Position numbers and translations under genes: made by a program. Below, in pieces: positions 61,556 to 64,000 of a stretch of DNA of 64,000 nucleotides. This DNA comes from Flavobacteriales bacterium (GTDB taxonomy: Bacteria > Bacteroidota > Bacteroidia > UBA10329), in the NCBI GenBank assembly GCA_021739695.1, contig JAIPBM010000003.1:124001-188000 (forward strand), read 5' to 3'. Position 1 is the first letter of the stretch; each line of letters opens with the position of its first letter. The notes beneath the pieces were generated by a model. That model was not told the DNA's origin and searched no databases. It worked only from the letters and a program-made list of their open reading frames with translations.

Positions 61556-62212
61556 TTATTGAATAGACTCCATTACTGCGGTCAGATCAACCTTCTCCAA
61601 TGGGTGAGGCTGACCTTCCAACTCCACGTAGCGTGCATTGGGAATATGCTTCTGTGCCCAAAGCGTTTCATCTTTCGAAACCATGGCATCTTCGCTGCCG
61701 CGCAATAGAAGCACTGGGCATTTTACGGCAGCAAGCAGCTCGGCTGTCAGCGTTGGTGAGTTACCTAAGGCAAGCATCATGTCGGCAGTTCTGAACATAA
61801 CGTCCTTCCAATGATCTCCATGCCGTTGTTGAAGCAAGGCAGCAAAGGCTGGCACCTTCTCCTCCACCTTATCTGGGTTCAACATCCGAATCTCTTGCTG
61901 TGCTCCTTCTGGCGTCCAATCGAATTTGGTGGCGAGTGTGGTTACGCTTTTCACCATTTCAGGGTGTTTGGCAGCCAGATATAAGGCCACGTAACCGCCC
62001 ATGCTGTAACCGAACAGATGGACAGGCTTAGTCAACGATTCAAGCACATTTTCTGCCATGGCTTCTATCGAATACGGTTCACCGTTGGAGGACTTCGCTC
62101 CGTGGCCAGGAAGGTCGAGGCACGCGGCATCGGCTTCAATAAAATCGGCAAGTGGCTGCATCTGCTTAGCTGAACCAAGTGCACCGTGCAGAAAAATTGT
62201 TCGAAAAGACAT
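61556..62212 (-). CDS. alpha/beta-fold hydrolase (MenH-like)
   Basis: A 218-residue cytoplasmic enzyme. ATG 62212 (MSFRTIFLHGALGSAKQMQP) is chosen; the longer frame adds 11 residues. The oxyanion HG motif, nucleophile Ser in FGYSMGGYVAL (about S84), acid in GSEDAMVSK (about D172) and His in GQPHPLEKVD (about H198) are all present. This resembles the small hydrolases of the MenH or BioH group. The substrate cannot be told. Confidence 0.85.
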   Translation of the reverse strand: MSFRTIFLHGALGSAKQMQPLADFIEADAACLDLPGHGAKSSNGEPYSIEAMAENVLESLTKPVHLFGYSMGGYVALYLAAKHPEMVKSVTTLATKFDWTPEGAQQEIRMLNPDKVEEKVPAFAALLQQRHGDHWKDVMFRTADMMLALGNSPTLTAELLAAVKCPVLLLRGSEDAMVSKDETLWAQKHIPNARYVELEGQPHPLEKVDLTAVMESIQ

Positions 62213-62324
62213 GCGACAAAGAATGGGAAAAAGTTTCTCTCCCAAAAGCTGAGGTTTACTTTGGTGCTATGGCCTTGGCCAAGTTGCAAGGACTGCCATC
62301 TTCTCCATTCCCTCTAGCAAGCAA

Positions 62325-62356
62325 CCCTACAAGGTTTCTAAAAACCGAGTAGGGCT
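62325..62356 (+). repeat. dispersed hairpin repeat, partial copy 5
   Basis: ACCCTACAAGGTTTCTAAAA, then ACCGAGTAGGGCT: only the inverted-repeat core of the family, with mismatches, upstream of the hydrolase. Confidence 0.5.
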
Positions 62357-62383
62357 ATGGAGTCGCTACAGTATGCTCTTCAA

Positions 62384-62950
62384 TCAATGGCAGATCAGGT
62401 TCTTACCACAGATGCTTTTCCGATTGGTAAGCAGACCACCGTTCATTACCAGCTGCACATCGCTGAAATTGAGCGTCACATTTCCGTTGGCATCAGCCGT
62501 TGCCTCTACGGTTCCGCTGTCGCTATCGCTGAACCAGCTGCTTTGGTCATCCTCTGTTTCTTCGTAAAAGTTCATTCTGAAGGTTGCCAATCCGGCAGGT
62601 GCTGCCGTACTTGCTATTTGCCACATGCCATTATCGAGCTGATACGTGGTGGTCTGCCCCGCTGGAGGAACACTGCTAAGCGTAACGTTGATGGCCGGAA
62701 TGATGAGCGTACTACCTGAACCATAGATCACATCGCGCAGATGGGTGAACCACACCGCTCCGTTTATAGGGGTTTGACCGCAATTGTAAGCGCCTGCCTC
62801 ATGCCAAGGAAAAGCCTTTCCATCAATGATGATGAGGTCATCCGTCAGATCGGCACAGGTAAGTGAGCCTACATCAGTCTTGTCTTTAACACATCCTTGC
62901 AAAATGGCAGCAACGGCCACAAGCAGCACAATTGAGAACTTGGTATTCAT
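62384..62950 (-). CDS. hypothetical lipoprotein
   Basis: A 188-residue protein with signal peptide and lipobox LQGC after MNTKFSIVLLVAVAAI. The mature domain is beta-rich and ends in SICGKNLICH, with two cysteines in the last 8 residues. VYLDNG-like strands (TTTYQLDNGMWQIAST) suggest a beta-sandwich. I recognise no family. It lies opposite to the preceding lipoprotein gene and is part of the accessory region. Confidence 0.55.
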   Translation of the reverse strand: MNTKFSIVLLVAVAAILQGCVKDKTDVGSLTCADLTDDLIIIDGKAFPWHEAGAYNCGQTPINGAVWFTHLRDVIYGSGSTLIIPAINVTLSSVPPAGQTTTYQLDNGMWQIASTAAPAGLATFRMNFYEETEDDQSSWFSDSDSGTVEATADANGNVTLNFSDVQLVMNGGLLTNRKSICGKNLICH

Positions 62951-63208
62951 TTTTAATAAGATAAGTGAAGTTGTTAGACCAAGCGTCAGTGTGGTGCAGC
63001 GTTAAGCGAAATTGTTTCGTTTACCATCCTCCTTGCCCGTTGATCCTTCGGTAAAGGTGATCAATACGTATTCATCTTCTACTACGTAGAAACACTGATT
63101 TCTTCAACATTTACGGTCCTTGACCACAGCACGTGTACCTTAACGCTAGCAGCTACGGTCGTTTCTCAGATACCGTTTGACAAAGGGGCACTACGCCAGC
63201 AATAGCAA

Positions 63209-63525
63209 GCAAATTCCAGCATAGCAATTGGTCCATGGATTACGGTTTTCGGTATTGCTAGTGCCACTTTTGGTTTTCCAATTATCATATTCGGTATTTC
63301 TACATCCACTATTGGTATTTCTAGAGCCTTCCTTGGTTATTCTACAGAGGCTCTTGGTATTGCTAGAACCACTCTCGGTATTTCTAGAGCCACTATCGGT
63401 ATTTAAATAATGAGTATAGAAATACCAACCATCATGCTTGGAATACGAATTGCCGTTCCCGAAATACCAATTATCAGTTCTGAAAGAACAACGGTCGCTT
63501 CCGAAATAGCTTCTGTGGCTTTCCG
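63209..63525. repeat. 21-bp phased GGTATT/AATACC array 3
   Basis: GGTATT or a close variant begins at 63230 (GGTCCA), 63251, 63272, 63293, 63314, 63335, 63356, 63377 and 63398, all at 21-bp steps. After a centre near 63404-63420 the motif inverts: AATACC at 63421, AATACG at 63442, AATACC at 63463, then AAGAAC at 63484 and AATAGC at 63505, again 21 bases apart. A weaker unit may start at 63209. The plus frame 63228-63410 has a leucine-rich 7-residue period but no known match. The stretch 62951-63208 shows no gene. Confidence 0.9.
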
Positions 63526-63557
63526 ATGTACGATTGTCCTTAAAGAGGGTTCTTAGC

Positions 63558-64000
63558 TTAATCCTTCACACAGCGACAGCTGATGCCCGAGTTCTTGTCT
63601 GTATTCCAATTCCAAACATTGTCTTCTCCGAGGTTATACATGAGAAAGATACCGCCATCGGTGGCGCTCATGGGCACGCTCGACCAGAAAGCCGCTTCGT
63701 CATGCGCAAAATTGAAGTCGTAGCGAGAGCCTCCATTAGGGGCATTGAAACCACTGCTACCAGTGGCATTGCCTAAAGTCCATCCTGTGGCAGACTTCAG
63801 TGCAGGTGCTGCTACATTGATACCTCCCAAAGCATCCATCAGGTCGGTCCATTCGGCATCGTTCGGCAAGTGCCAACCGTCTGGGCAAATTCCATTGCTG
63901 CTGGTGGCCGCATACCAATTGTAAAGGCGTCCTAAGGATGTGGCGTAGCTGGCATTATTATCCAAAATGGTGTAGGCTCCGGCTGAGGTATTGACCCAAG
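63558..64000 (-). CDS. FISUMP-domain protein, C-terminal part
   Basis: The frame is open to the right edge, so the gene starts outside the window; about 146 residues are visible (end 63558). They match the Fibrobacter succinogenes major paralogous (FISUMP) domain: LGRLYNWYAAT, CPDGWHLPNDAEWTDLMDAL, GFNAPNGGSRYD, AAFWSSVPMS and the end SGISCRCVKD. Such domains occur in secreted or lipoprotein surface proteins of Bacteroidota. Function is unknown; the two Cys in CRC may pair with Cys elsewhere. Confidence 0.85.
   Translation of the reverse strand, partial: WVNTSAGAYTILDNNASYATSLGRLYNWYAATSSNGICPDGWHLPNDAEWTDLMDALGGINVAAPALKSATGWTLGNATGSSGFNAPNGGSRYDFNFAHDEAAFWSSVPMSATDGGIFLMYNLGEDNVWNWNTDKNSGISCRCVKD

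Noticed and set aside
63001-63190. Further 21-bp units upstream of array 3 with ACG words
   Set aside because: Distances between the words are not constant at 21 bases, so the periodicity cannot be extended there.
63228-63410. Leucine-rich 60-residue frame through array 3
   Set aside because: A result of the 21-bp period; no start context and no homologue known.

Overview
The window reads as a chromosomal segment of a Bacteroidota bacterium, most likely a marine or aquatic Flavobacteriales member (Cryomorphaceae/Crocinitomicaceae-like; the family-level guess is inference). The signs are type IX secretion (T9SS) cargo with type A and type B C-terminal sorting domains, a PorP/SprF-family protein, SprB and PKD repeats, a SusC-like TonB-dependent receptor, an OmpA pair, DUF349 and DUF4238 proteins, a FISUMP-domain protein, Bacteroidota-style -7 boxes (TAnnTTTG) and no strong Shine-Dalgarno usage. 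I see no rRNA, tRNA, CRISPR array, phage or insertion sequence.

Layout. 1-3.5 kb: the end of a Gfo/Idh/MocA oxidoreductase, a lipoprotein and a polyprenyl-phosphate sugar transferase (exopolysaccharide or O-antigen initiation), then an OmpA protein. 3.5-18.6 kb: mixed housekeeping and envelope genes (WD40 protein, EamA transporter, SpoIIE-type phosphatase, S8 protease and other T9SS cargo, SPOR protein, AOS-family PLP enzyme, universal stress protein, PaaE-like reductase, J-KTSC protein, DUF2797). 18.7-27 kb: an apparent T9SS surface-protein operon made of a 1,596-residue SprB-repeat/PKD cargo, a type B cargo and a PorP/SprF protein with an unusual coiled-coil plus SPOR-like tail. 27-37.8 kb: TPR and coiled-coil proteins, desaturase, TonB receptor, cysteine desulfurase, GlmM. 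38-45 kb: a tight forward gene run (TPR, phosphosulfolactate synthase, rhodanese, DUF368/PopT, AroE, MoxR ATPase, VWA protein) with a MntA/HepT toxin-antitoxin pair sitting between MoxR and VWA. 45-58 kb: RlmF, DUF349, metal hydrolase, Crp regulator, FKBP, Na/Pi cotransporter, OYE reductase and the three-subunit NAD(P) transhydrogenase operon.

58-64 kb is an accessory region. It holds small secreted and lipoprotein genes, a DUF4238 gene without a canonical start codon, a dispersed hairpin repeat in about five copies, and three arrays that share an exact 21-bp period but have different sequences. Two arrays carry the palindrome AGCT in eleven consecutive 21-bp steps. The third carries GGTATT and then flips to AATACC. 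These phased arrays are the most unusual structure in the window and I do not recognise them as a described element.

Starts were moved downstream from the longest reading frame wherever a signal peptide, family N-terminus or gene overlap showed the true start. Family names come from motif recognition without database searches.
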